6,975 nucleotides of DNA, taken from positions 1 through 6,975 of the forward strand of contig MGSU01000215.1 in assembly GCA_001799195.1 (NCBI GenBank). The letters run 5' to 3'. This document shows positions 1 to 5,498 of this stretch, piece by piece. Positions within the stretch are counted from its first letter, which is position 1. Each line of letters opens with the position of its first letter. The notes beneath the pieces are model-generated. The model made no database searches and was not told the origin of the DNA. It saw only the letters and a list, made by a program, of their open reading frames with translations. The stretch comes from Deltaproteobacteria bacterium RIFOXYA12_FULL_61_11 (GTDB lineage Bacteria; Bdellovibrionota_F; JAHFAK01; YA12-FULL-61-11). Both the position numbers and the translations under genes were made by a program.

Positions 1-809
1 TCACCGGCGTCGAGATCCTGATCGCTCCTACCTTCTCTGACGCCCACAAGTTGGCGGAGACCCTCGACCGGCAGAATCGCCGCCGCCAAGAGATCGAGGC
101 GCAGATCTACGAAGAGGTCGAGGCCCTGCTACACGGCGATCAGGGCTACCTGGAGCGGCAGAGCCTGGTGCTCCATTCCCCGAACTGGCACCCCGGGGTC
201 ATCGGCATCGTGGCCTCGCGCATGGTGGAACGCTACTACCGACCCACCATCCTGATCTCGACCATGGGCGGGGACGGCAAGGGTTCCGGCAGGAGTATCA
301 GAGGGGTGAACATGTACTCCCTCGTCGCTTCCTGCAGCGACCTCCTGACCAATTTCGGGGGGCACGAATATGCCGTGGGTTTGACCATCCCGGCCGCCTC
401 CATCGAGGCCTTCGTGACCCGGTTCGAGAACGAGGTGGGCAAGATCCTCGAGGGAAAGCCTCCGGCTCCGGTCCTGCAGATCGACGCCGAACTCCCGGCC
501 CACGCGCTCAACCTCGACTTGGTCCGAGAACTGCGTCGGCTCGAACCCTTCGGCCATCAGAACAAAGAACCCATCTTCTCCTTCCCCGCCGCCAGAGTGC
601 TGAGCAAGGAAGTGGTCGGGAAGCGGCACCTCAAGATGCGCCTCGGGCTCGACGACAAGGTCTTCGACGCCATCGGCTTCAACCTCGCCGAGAGCTACAA
701 CGATCTGTTGCGCAAGGACCAACTCGTGGACTTGGCCTTCATCCCGCAGATCAACGATTTCTACGGGGACGAACGTCTCCAGTTACGCATCATCGACCTT
801 CGCCTCTAG
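1..809 (+). CDS. recJ: Single-stranded-DNA-specific exonuclease RecJ, C-terminal part (5' end outside window)
   Basis: RecJ is a cytoplasmic 5'-to-3' single-strand DNA exonuclease of the DHH phosphoesterase superfamily, used in recombinational repair and mismatch repair. The reading frame is already open at the left edge (first full codon at base 3), so about 268 C-terminal residues are visible and the N-terminal DHH catalytic domain is missing only because the window starts inside the gene. Visible in order, numbered from base 3: a helical segment with LDRQNRRRQEIE (about 21-32), the family block WHPGVIGIVASRMVERYYRP (62-81), GSGRS (94-98), the DHHA1 motif GGHEYAVGLTI (119-129), and the C-terminal OB-fold region with LEPFGHQNKEPIF and the closing LRIIDLRL. 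Nothing looks damaged. It stops with TAG at 807-809, 11 bases before the AMMECR1 gene, whose ribosome site overlaps this stop, so the two are probably co-transcribed. Identification is strong from the DHHA1 and OB blocks. Confidence 0.95.
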   Translation, partial: TGVEILIAPTFSDAHKLAETLDRQNRRRQEIEAQIYEEVEALLHGDQGYLERQSLVLHSPNWHPGVIGIVASRMVERYYRPTILISTMGGDGKGSGRSIRGVNMYSLVASCSDLLTNFGGHEYAVGLTIPAASIEAFVTRFENEVGKILEGKPPAPVLQIDAELPAHALNLDLVRELRRLEPFGHQNKEPIFSFPAARVLSKEVVGKRHLKMRLGLDDKVFDAIGFNLAESYNDLLRKDQLVDLAFIPQINDFYGDERLQLRIIDLRL

Positions 810-820
810 GAGGGACGATC

Positions 821-1351
821 ATGTTCAGCAGCGAAGAACGCACGCTCCTGCGGCAACACGCGACCGCGGCCATCGCCGCAGAATTCGGCCAAGGCGGGCC
901 GTTGCCGCCGGACGCCCCACCAGCGCTGCGCAAACCCGCGGGGGCTTTCGTCAGCCTCCACCTCCGCGGTGAGCTGCGCGGCTGCATCGGCACCTTCGAG
1001 GCCCGTACCCCCCTGATCGACACCGTGCGGGCCATGGCCGTCCAAGCAGCCTTCCACGATCCGCGGTTCGAACCCCTCGACGAAAGAGAATTCCCCTCGA
1101 TCGAACTCGAACTCTCGGTCCTCTCGCCGCGCCGCCAGGTGACTTCGACCGAGGACATCGAGGTGGGCCGGCACGGTCTCTGGATCTCGCGCCACGGCCG
1201 GGGCGGCGTGCTCTTGCCCCAGGTCGCCGTCGAGCATGGCTGGAACCGTCTCACCTTCCTCCAGGAGACCTGCCGCAAAGCCGGGCTACCCCGGGAGGCC
1301 TGGAAGGACCCCGACACCGTGATCGAGGTCTTCGAAGCCGAGGTCTTCTGA
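821..1351 (+). CDS. amrA: AMMECR1-domain protein (AmmeMemoRadiSam system protein A)
   Basis: This 176-residue protein is a complete single AMMECR1 domain. The hallmark LRGCIG is at residues 52-57, inside GAFVSLHLRGELRGCIG (41-57). It is followed by AVQAAFHDPRF (73-83), the strand IELELSVLSP (94-103), GRHGLWI (116-122), GGVLLPQV (128-135) and a C-terminal W..LTFL..TCRKAGLP block (141-157). No signal peptide or membrane segment is visible, so it should be cytoplasmic. AMMECR1 proteins in bacteria and archaea often sit beside a Memo-like dioxygenase-fold protein and a radical SAM enzyme (the AmmeMemoRadiSam set), whose reaction I cannot state; neither partner is in this window. The ATG is chosen because AGGAGG at 808-813 lies 7 bases upstream. 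The gene sits 11 bases after recJ and 12 bases before psd, so it belongs to the same probable operon. Family assignment is firm; the function is unknown. Confidence 0.92.
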   Translation: MFSSEERTLLRQHATAAIAAEFGQGGPLPPDAPPALRKPAGAFVSLHLRGELRGCIGTFEARTPLIDTVRAMAVQAAFHDPRFEPLDEREFPSIELELSVLSPRRQVTSTEDIEVGRHGLWISRHGRGGVLLPQVAVEHGWNRLTFLQETCRKAGLPREAWKDPDTVIEVFEAEVF

Positions 1352-1363
1352 GGAGCGACGCAC

Positions 1364-2299
1364 ATGCGACCTAGCAGGAATTCCGGCCCTACCGAACCCG
1401 TCCTCGTCTATGACCGCACGAGTGGTACCCTGGTCGAAGAGCCGGTCTTCAACCGGACAGCCATGGACTTCCTCCACGGCACGCGGCTGGGCATGGTGTT
1501 GGAGAATACCTGCGTTTCGAGTCCCCTGCTATCGCGCCTCTTCGGCGCGTACCAACGTAGCGGCCGCAGTCTTCGGGGCCTTCGCCGTTTCATCGAGGTG
1601 TACGACATTCCCCTGGACGAACTGGACCGGCCCCTGGAGGACTTCAAGAGCCTCGACGACTTCTTCACACGTACCCTCGCCGAGGGCCGACGGCCCATCG
1701 CTGCTGCTCCGGAGACTTTGATAGCCCCGGCCGACAGCCGACTCCTGGCCTACAAGATCGAACGCGGCCAAGTCGTCCCGGTGAAGGGCCGCCCCATAGA
1801 GTTGGAAGCCCTCTTGCCCTCCCAGGTTGTTTCCGAGCACTACTACGGAGGAGAGCTCCTCGTCTTCCGCCTCGCCCCCTGTGATTATCACCGTTTCTGC
1901 TATCTCGACGACGGCGCGCACGGACCCCTCGAGCGCCGCGGAGAGGTCCTCCATTCCGTCCATCCGCTTGCCCTGGCTTCCTGGGTCCCGGCTTTCCGCG
2001 ACAATGTCCGCGACCTCTGTCTGCTGCACAGCGAACATTTCGGCGATGTCGTCCACATCGACGTGGGCGCGGCCATGGTGGGCAGGATCGTCCAACACCA
2101 TCCTTCCGGCGCCGTGGTCCATCGCGGCGAGGAGAAGGGCTTTTTCCAATTCGGTGGATCCACCATCATCCTCATCCTGCAGCCCGGAATAGCTGTCCTC
2201 GACGAGGACATCGTTTCCCATTCCGGAGAGGGCTTCGAGACGCTCGTCCGCTATGGTTCGGCCATCGGACGCGGCAGAGGTCAAGGCGGACGTGGCTGA
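1364..2299 (+). CDS. psd: Phosphatidylserine decarboxylase proenzyme (type II-like)
   Basis: This pyruvoyl enzyme converts phosphatidylserine to phosphatidylethanolamine at the inner membrane, the last step of PE synthesis. The 311-residue proenzyme carries the self-cleavage motif FGGST (263-267). Cleavage between Gly265 and Ser266 (Ser codon 2159-2161) would give a beta chain and a short alpha chain with an N-terminal pyruvoyl group. The other processing-triad residues fit Asp124 in APADS (121-125) and His176 in APCDYHRF (171-178). Upstream is the family block FKSLDDFFTRTL (94-105) followed by RRPI; GAAMVGRIVQ (235-244) and GEEKGFFQ (255-262) also match the family. The FKSLDDFF block, GGST and overall length resemble the Clostridium-like type II form. 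The start is supported by TGAGGAG at 1349-1355, 8 bases upstream. The last ten residues form an Arg/Gly-rich tail (GRGRGQGGRG) lying where the gene overlaps the transporter. The usual partner, phosphatidylserine synthase, is not in the window. Confidence 0.95.
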   Translation: MRPSRNSGPTEPVLVYDRTSGTLVEEPVFNRTAMDFLHGTRLGMVLENTCVSSPLLSRLFGAYQRSGRSLRGLRRFIEVYDIPLDELDRPLEDFKSLDDFFTRTLAEGRRPIAAAPETLIAPADSRLLAYKIERGQVVPVKGRPIELEALLPSQVVSEHYYGGELLVFRLAPCDYHRFCYLDDGAHGPLERRGEVLHSVHPLALASWVPAFRDNVRDLCLLHSEHFGDVVHIDVGAAMVGRIVQHHPSGAVVHRGEEKGFFQFGGSTIILILQPGIAVLDEDIVSHSGEGFETLVRYGSAIGRGRGQGGRG

Positions 2300-3803
2300 C
2301 TCTACCCCTCTCAACCAGGGAACTACGGTCCGACACCTCCGTCGGCTCGGTCTGGGCCTCGGTCCCGCGCTGTTCCTGCTGCTCGAGTTCTCCTGCCGGG
2401 AGCGGGGATGGCCTCTTGCGGCTGCCCATCTCGCCTCCGTCGCCGGCCTCATGGCCGCCTGGTGGCTGACCGAGGCAGTGCCCATCCCCGTGACCTCGCT
2501 TGTGCCGTTGGTGTTGTTCCCCCTGCTCGGGATCTCTTCCGGGACCGAAACGGCCAGGCAGTATGCCGATCCGATCATTTTCCTCTTCATCGGGGGCTTC
2601 ATCCTGGCGGCGGCGATCCAGCGCAGCGGGCTGCATCGGCGTTTGGCTCTGGGCATCGTCGGGCGCTTGGGGGTGGAGCCTCGCCGGCTGGTGCTGGGCT
2701 TCATGCTCGCCACCGCGTTGGTAGCCATGTGGGTTTCCAACACGGCCACGGCCATGTTGATGCTCCCCATCGCCCTCGCCGTGATCCTGCATCTGTCGGA
2801 CCATGGAACAAGGCCCGAGGTCACCCTCCAACTCGGACCTCCTCTGCTCCTGGGCGTGGCCTATGCTTCCTCTATCGGCGGCATGGGCACGGTGCTGGGG
2901 ACCCCGCCGAATCTCATTCTGGCAGGCTTTCTGCGCCGGACCACCGGCCTCGAACTCGGCTTCTTGCGGTGGCTGGAATTCGGCCTGCCCCTGATCGTCG
3001 TGTTCCTACCCGCGGCCTGGTGGATACTCTGCCGCTATGCGGGCGAGAAACCCCTGGGCTCGCTCCGTCTGGAGTTGCGAGACGCCGAGGGTTACTTGGC
3101 CTCGGCCAAAGCCGCGCTCGGACCGATGAGTCCGGCGGAACGTCGGGTCGGGCTGGTCTTTCTGGTCACGGTCCTGGCCTGGGTGACCCGCCAACCCATC
3201 GACCTCGAGGTTCTGATCCTCCCCGGCTGGAGCCAACTCCCCGGTCTCGAAGCCGCTTTTCTCCACGACTCGACCGTGGCCATGACGGCGGCGGTGGCCT
3301 TATTCCTCCTCCCCGACGGTGAAGGGAGACGCCTGCTCGACTGGCCCACGGCCGTGAGCGCGATCCCCTGGGGCACGGTCCTGCTCTTCGGCGGAGGCTT
3401 CGCCCTGGCGGCCGGTTTCTCCTCGAGTGGGTTGGCCGACCTTCTCGGGGCCATGCTCGGCCAACTCACCGCTCTACCGCCCTGGCTGATCGTCCTGGTA
3501 GTCTGCGTCTTTATGACCTTCCTGACCGAACTGACCTCCAACACCGCGACCGCGACCATGGTACTGCCCGTCCTGGCCGCCACCGAACAGGGGCTCGGCC
3601 TACCCCCCTCCACGCTCCTGCTCCCCGCGACTCTCTCCGCCTCCTGCGCGTTCATGCTCCCCGTGGCAACCCCGCCCAACGCCATCGTCTTCGGGTCCGG
3701 CCTGATCCCCATGGGGACGATGGCCCGGGTCGGCTTGATCCTCAACCTGGTAGGAGTCTTCCTGATTGGCGGGTTGTCCCTCTTGAGGTCGACCTCCTGG
3801 TAG
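2292..3803 (+). CDS. DASS/SLC13-family sodium:anion (dicarboxylate or sulfate) symporter
   Basis: This is an inner-membrane transporter of the divalent anion:Na+ symporter family. From the GTG start it is 503 residues and very hydrophobic, with about a dozen membrane segments. It shows the internal two-fold repeat that defines the family. The first half has the SNT motif at 149-151 (WVSNTATAMLMLPI) and TPPN at 204-207 (MGTVLGTPPNLI). The second half has SNT at 416-418 (LTSNTATATMVLPV) and TPPN at 460-463 (FMLPVATPPNAIVFGSG), the last being the family signature. In characterised members such as VcINDY these motifs bind Na+ and the carboxylate. The substrate cannot be read here: C4-dicarboxylates, citrate or sulfate are all possible. 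I chose GTG 2292 because it overlaps psd by only 8 bases and has AGAGG at 2276-2280. An ATG at 2253 (516 residues, 47-base overlap) lacks a good ribosome site but cannot be excluded. Expression is probably coupled to psd. Confidence 0.9.
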   Translation: MADSTPLNQGTTVRHLRRLGLGLGPALFLLLEFSCRERGWPLAAAHLASVAGLMAAWWLTEAVPIPVTSLVPLVLFPLLGISSGTETARQYADPIIFLFIGGFILAAAIQRSGLHRRLALGIVGRLGVEPRRLVLGFMLATALVAMWVSNTATAMLMLPIALAVILHLSDHGTRPEVTLQLGPPLLLGVAYASSIGGMGTVLGTPPNLILAGFLRRTTGLELGFLRWLEFGLPLIVVFLPAAWWILCRYAGEKPLGSLRLELRDAEGYLASAKAALGPMSPAERRVGLVFLVTVLAWVTRQPIDLEVLILPGWSQLPGLEAAFLHDSTVAMTAAVALFLLPDGEGRRLLDWPTAVSAIPWGTVLLFGGGFALAAGFSSSGLADLLGAMLGQLTALPPWLIVLVVCVFMTFLTELTSNTATATMVLPVLAATEQGLGLPPSTLLLPATLSASCAFMLPVATPPNAIVFGSGLIPMGTMARVGLILNLVGVFLIGGLSLLRSTSW

Positions 3804-3910
3804 CGCCCGACCTGTGCTTCCATCTGATCGACGAGGCGGTCGACGAGACCTGCCGAGGCCGAGGTGACAGTTTCCCTGACATGTCCGCCTCTGGGACAGT
3901 ACCCTGCGCC

Positions 3911-3939
3911 CTGAAGTCCAAATAACGCTTTGATAGTAT
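3911..3939 (+). promoter_or_regulatory. Candidate sigma-70 extended -10 promoter for the exported-protein gene
   Basis: An AT-rich stretch in the 3804-4038 spacer contains TGATAGTAT (3931-3939), an extended -10 element (TGn followed by TAGTAT, 4 of 6 consensus bases). CTGAAG (3911-3916) is 17 bases upstream as a weak -35. The start would fall near 3946, leaving a leader of about 93 bases before the ATG at 4039. The rest of the 235-base spacer holds only short GC-rich inverted repeats, none followed by a T-run, so I see no clear terminator for the upstream operon. Confidence 0.4.
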
Positions 3940-4038
3940 GCGCATCCTGTTGGCTCTCCGGGGTTTTGCTCCCCCAAACGCGGGGATCGGTTCTTGCTCA
4001 CCGAGCAGAGCACTGTCCTTGACCACCCGGAGGAAACC

Positions 4039-4461
4039 ATGAAAGTCGTCGTACTGCTCCTCACCGCCATACTTGTCGCCGAGGCCGCCATCGCCGTGGA
4101 ACGCCAGTGGGAGATCCGCATCCGGCCCGTGACCATGATTCCCACCGCGGACATGTGTACCGCCGTGTCCGACGCGTACAACACCCAGTTGGCCAGTTCC
4201 ATTGAGCAGGGCATACTCCAGGACAACCAGGTGCTCTTCGAGGTCCGGTGCGTACCGGCAAAGCTGATCATCGGGCTCCGACACCCGAAACGGCATGACC
4301 TCGAGCTCCTCTTCACCTTGCACACCGGTGAGAACCAGTTCGAGGATTTCGAAGCGATCATCGATGCGGTCAACGCGGTGTCGGTGCACGGCTTGCACGA
4401 GGTACTCCAGAGCCGTATCTATAGTCTGAAGGACGTAACCCTCCTTAAAGAACGAGGCTGA
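4039..4461 (+). CDS. Small exported protein of unknown function
   Basis: I do not recognise this 140-residue protein. Its N-terminus is a compact Sec-type signal peptide: Met-Lys, a hydrophobic core VVVLLLTAILVA, and a likely signal peptidase I site after Ala-Ile-Ala (17-19). There is no lipobox cysteine. The mature part of about 121 residues would be soluble, outside the inner membrane. It has two cysteines (40 and 71) that could form a disulfide, charged strands (RQWEIRIRP; DLELLFTL) and a helical C-terminal half. The start is ATG 4039 rather than an upstream in-frame start at 3994, because GGAGGA (4029-4034) directly precedes it and it gives a proper signal peptide at the N-terminus. The gene stands alone between two non-coding spacers with a candidate promoter of its own. 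Codon use resembles its neighbours. It is a real gene on the combined evidence of ribosome site and signal peptide; no function is proposed. Confidence 0.8.
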   Translation: MKVVVLLLTAILVAEAAIAVERQWEIRIRPVTMIPTADMCTAVSDAYNTQLASSIEQGILQDNQVLFEVRCVPAKLIIGLRHPKRHDLELLFTLHTGENQFEDFEAIIDAVNAVSVHGLHEVLQSRIYSLKDVTLLKERG

Positions 4462-4559
4462 TCACGTAGCTCACCGTCCCCGCCCGTGGCCTTCATGCGC
4501 TCCTCAAGGAGGCCCTTCCCCGATCCATTCCCACCACTTGACGTCTCACCCGATCGTTC

Positions 4560-4578
4560 CCATGGTGCTTGACCATGG
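4560..4578. promoter_or_regulatory. Perfect 7-bp inverted repeat upstream of the molybdenum hydroxylase promoter
   Basis: CCATGGT (4560-4566) and ACCATGG (4572-4578) are exact inverted copies separated by GCTTG. The repeat ends 11 bases before the -35 element at 4590, centred near -56 relative to the predicted start. It contains a T-N11-A arrangement (T4563 to A4575) of the kind bound by LysR-type regulators. It could instead fold as a hairpin in RNA reading through from the upstream gene, but it has no T-run after it. The symmetry is visible directly; its role as an operator is inference. Confidence 0.4.
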
Positions 4579-4589
4579 CCGGACCCGGC

Positions 4590-4618
4590 TTGGCAGGCAC
4601 GGCGACCTGTGCTAGGGT
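4590..4618 (+). promoter_or_regulatory. Sigma-70-type promoter for the FAD and Mo/Fe-S subunit genes
   Basis: TTGGCA (4590-4595, 5 of 6 matches to the -35 consensus) is separated by exactly 17 bases from TAGGGT (4613-4618, 3 of 6, with the conserved TA...T). Transcription would start near 4625, giving a leader of about 58 bases to the ATG at 4683. The spacing and position are good; the -10 is GC-rich, as is common in high-GC genomes. Such a promoter may need activation. Confidence 0.55.
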
Positions 4619-4632
4619 CGGTCCGGTCCGAC
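4617..4632. promoter_or_regulatory. 16-bp near-palindrome over the predicted transcription start (candidate operator)
   Basis: GTCGGTCCGGTCCGAC is symmetric in 7 of its 8 base pairs: the arms are GTCGG and CCGAC, the core is CCGG, and one T/T pair breaks the symmetry. It is centred at 4624.5, almost exactly on the predicted +1, and its left end touches the -10 element. A repressor dimer bound here would block initiation. The symmetry is seen directly; the operator role is inferred from position, and GC-rich palindromes also arise by chance. Confidence 0.35.
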
Positions 4633-4671
4633 GCGACTTCGGGGCGCAACACCTTGAAGGTACAGTGACCG

Positions 4672-4678
4672 AGGAGGT
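4672..4678 (+). promoter_or_regulatory. Strong Shine-Dalgarno site that fixes the FAD-subunit start
   Basis: AGGAGGT (4672-4678) is a full match to the 16S anti-SD core and lies 4 bases before the ATG at 4683. It decides against longer in-frame starts (for example TTG at 4569), which would run through the promoter. The same nine bases, GAGGAGGTG, recur before the next gene at 5481-5489. Confidence 0.75.
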
Positions 4679-4682
4679 GACA

Positions 4683-5498
4683 ATGATCGATCGGTATCTG
4701 CGGGCCTCGAATGCTCCCGAAGCGGTGCGGCTGTTCCGAGAAGCCGGACCGGGGGCTGCCTATCTCGGTGGGGGTACCGCGGTCAATTCCAGCGAGTACC
4801 AGGACCTCCGACCAAGCACGGTGATCGACCTCCACGCGATCGACATGGCCGAGGTGGAGGTCGGGACAACGGGCCTCCGGCTCGGCGCAGGTTGCACGCT
4901 GCAGGGCCTGCTCGAGGATCAACGGCTGCCTTCTGCCCTGCGCAAGGCCTTCGGCCAGGTGGTCAACCGAAACCTCCGCAATGTCGCAACCCTGGGAGGG
5001 ATCGTAGCCCTGAACGATCCGCGCAGCGACGTGCTCCCGGCCCTCCTCGCCTATGAGGCCGAGGTCGAGACCCTCGATCCCACCGGTCTTTCCCGGCAAG
5101 CTCTCGAACCCTATCTCGCCGGCCACCTCGATGGGACTCTGGTCACCGCGGTGCTTCTCTCGCCCGAGGCCGTGGACCGGCGCCTGGCGACGGCAAGGTT
5201 CGCCTCCAGCGGCAATGCCCGTGCCACGGTCGGCCTAGCCATCGCAGTACCCGCACGATCGACCGATCGACCATCCTTCCTCGTTGCCGCCGTGGGGCTC
5301 TCTCCCCGGGTGCTCCGCTTGCGAGGTTTGGAACGCACCCTCGCTACCGACCCCATCGACCTCGAAACCCTCGAGGCAGCACTCGCGGCCGAGGTTACCC
5401 CGGCCGACGACCTCCAGGGCAGCCCCTCCTTCAAGCTGCATCTCGCCGCGGTCCTGGTGCAACGAGCTCTGGTCGAACTCGAGGAGGTGGGCCGATGA
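4683..5498 (+). CDS. ygfM: Molybdopterin-dependent oxidoreductase FAD-binding subunit (YgfM-like)
   Basis: This is the flavin subunit of a xanthine-dehydrogenase-family enzyme. It would take electrons from the [2Fe-2S] clusters of the partner subunit and pass them to an acceptor in the cytoplasm. From the ATG it is 271 residues, near the length of E. coli YgfM (about 259) and shorter than typical XdhB or CoxM. The FAD_binding_5 fold is shown by the N-terminal pyrophosphate loop YLGGGTAVNS (27-36), the strand LRLGAGCTLQ (65-74), and the second FAD loop NRNLRNVATLGG (95-106). The C-terminal flavoprotein domain ends with DDLQGSPSFKLHLAAVLVQR (242-261). The short block after the second loop and the DLQGSPSFK ending resemble YgfM more than XdhB as I recall them. 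It overlaps the next gene by 4 bases (ATGA), so the two subunits should be made in equal amounts. The FAD-subunit assignment is firm; the YgfM subgroup is likely, helped by its partner. Confidence 0.88.
   Translation: MIDRYLRASNAPEAVRLFREAGPGAAYLGGGTAVNSSEYQDLRPSTVIDLHAIDMAEVEVGTTGLRLGAGCTLQGLLEDQRLPSALRKAFGQVVNRNLRNVATLGGIVALNDPRSDVLPALLAYEAEVETLDPTGLSRQALEPYLAGHLDGTLVTAVLLSPEAVDRRLATARFASSGNARATVGLAIAVPARSTDRPSFLVAAVGLSPRVLRLRGLERTLATDPIDLETLEAALAAEVTPADDLQGSPSFKLHLAAVLVQRALVELEEVGR
5482..5488 (+). promoter_or_regulatory. Shine-Dalgarno site inside the FAD-subunit gene for the overlapping Mo/Fe-S gene
   Basis: AGGAGGT (5482-5488) lies 6 bases before the ATG at 5495 and is embedded in the last codons of the FAD-subunit gene, where it encodes part of Glu-Glu-Val. 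With the ATGA stop/start overlap at 5495-5498 it supports translational coupling and fixes the start. Confidence 0.75.

Noticed and set aside
1529-2824. Minus-strand open frame (431 codons) opposite psd and the transporter
   Set aside because: It spans two well-identified + strand genes and their junction, has low-complexity Arg/Ser/Ala-rich translation and matches no family I know.
3785-3796. Perfect 12-bp palindrome GAGGTCGACCTC at the end of the transporter gene
   Set aside because: It lies in coding sequence, cannot form a hairpin without a loop, and is the kind of GC-rich palindrome expected by chance.
3881-3925. Tiny + strand frame of 14 codons (ATG to TAA) in the spacer before the exported-protein gene
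   Set aside because: GAGGTG at 3861-3866 is too far upstream to serve it well, the frame lies before the predicted transcription start, and the peptide has no recognisable feature.
3600-4398. Overlapping minus-strand frames across the transporter 3' end, the spacer and the exported-protein gene
   Set aside because: They conflict with + strand genes that have ribosome sites and a signal peptide, and their translations show no domain.
4488-4514. Hairpin GGCCT...AGGCC with an inner CTCC-TCAA-GGAG, possible terminator after the exported-protein gene
   Set aside because: The stems are only 4-5 bp and are followed by CCTTCCCC rather than a T-run. It may be a weak structure but is not supportable as an intrinsic terminator.
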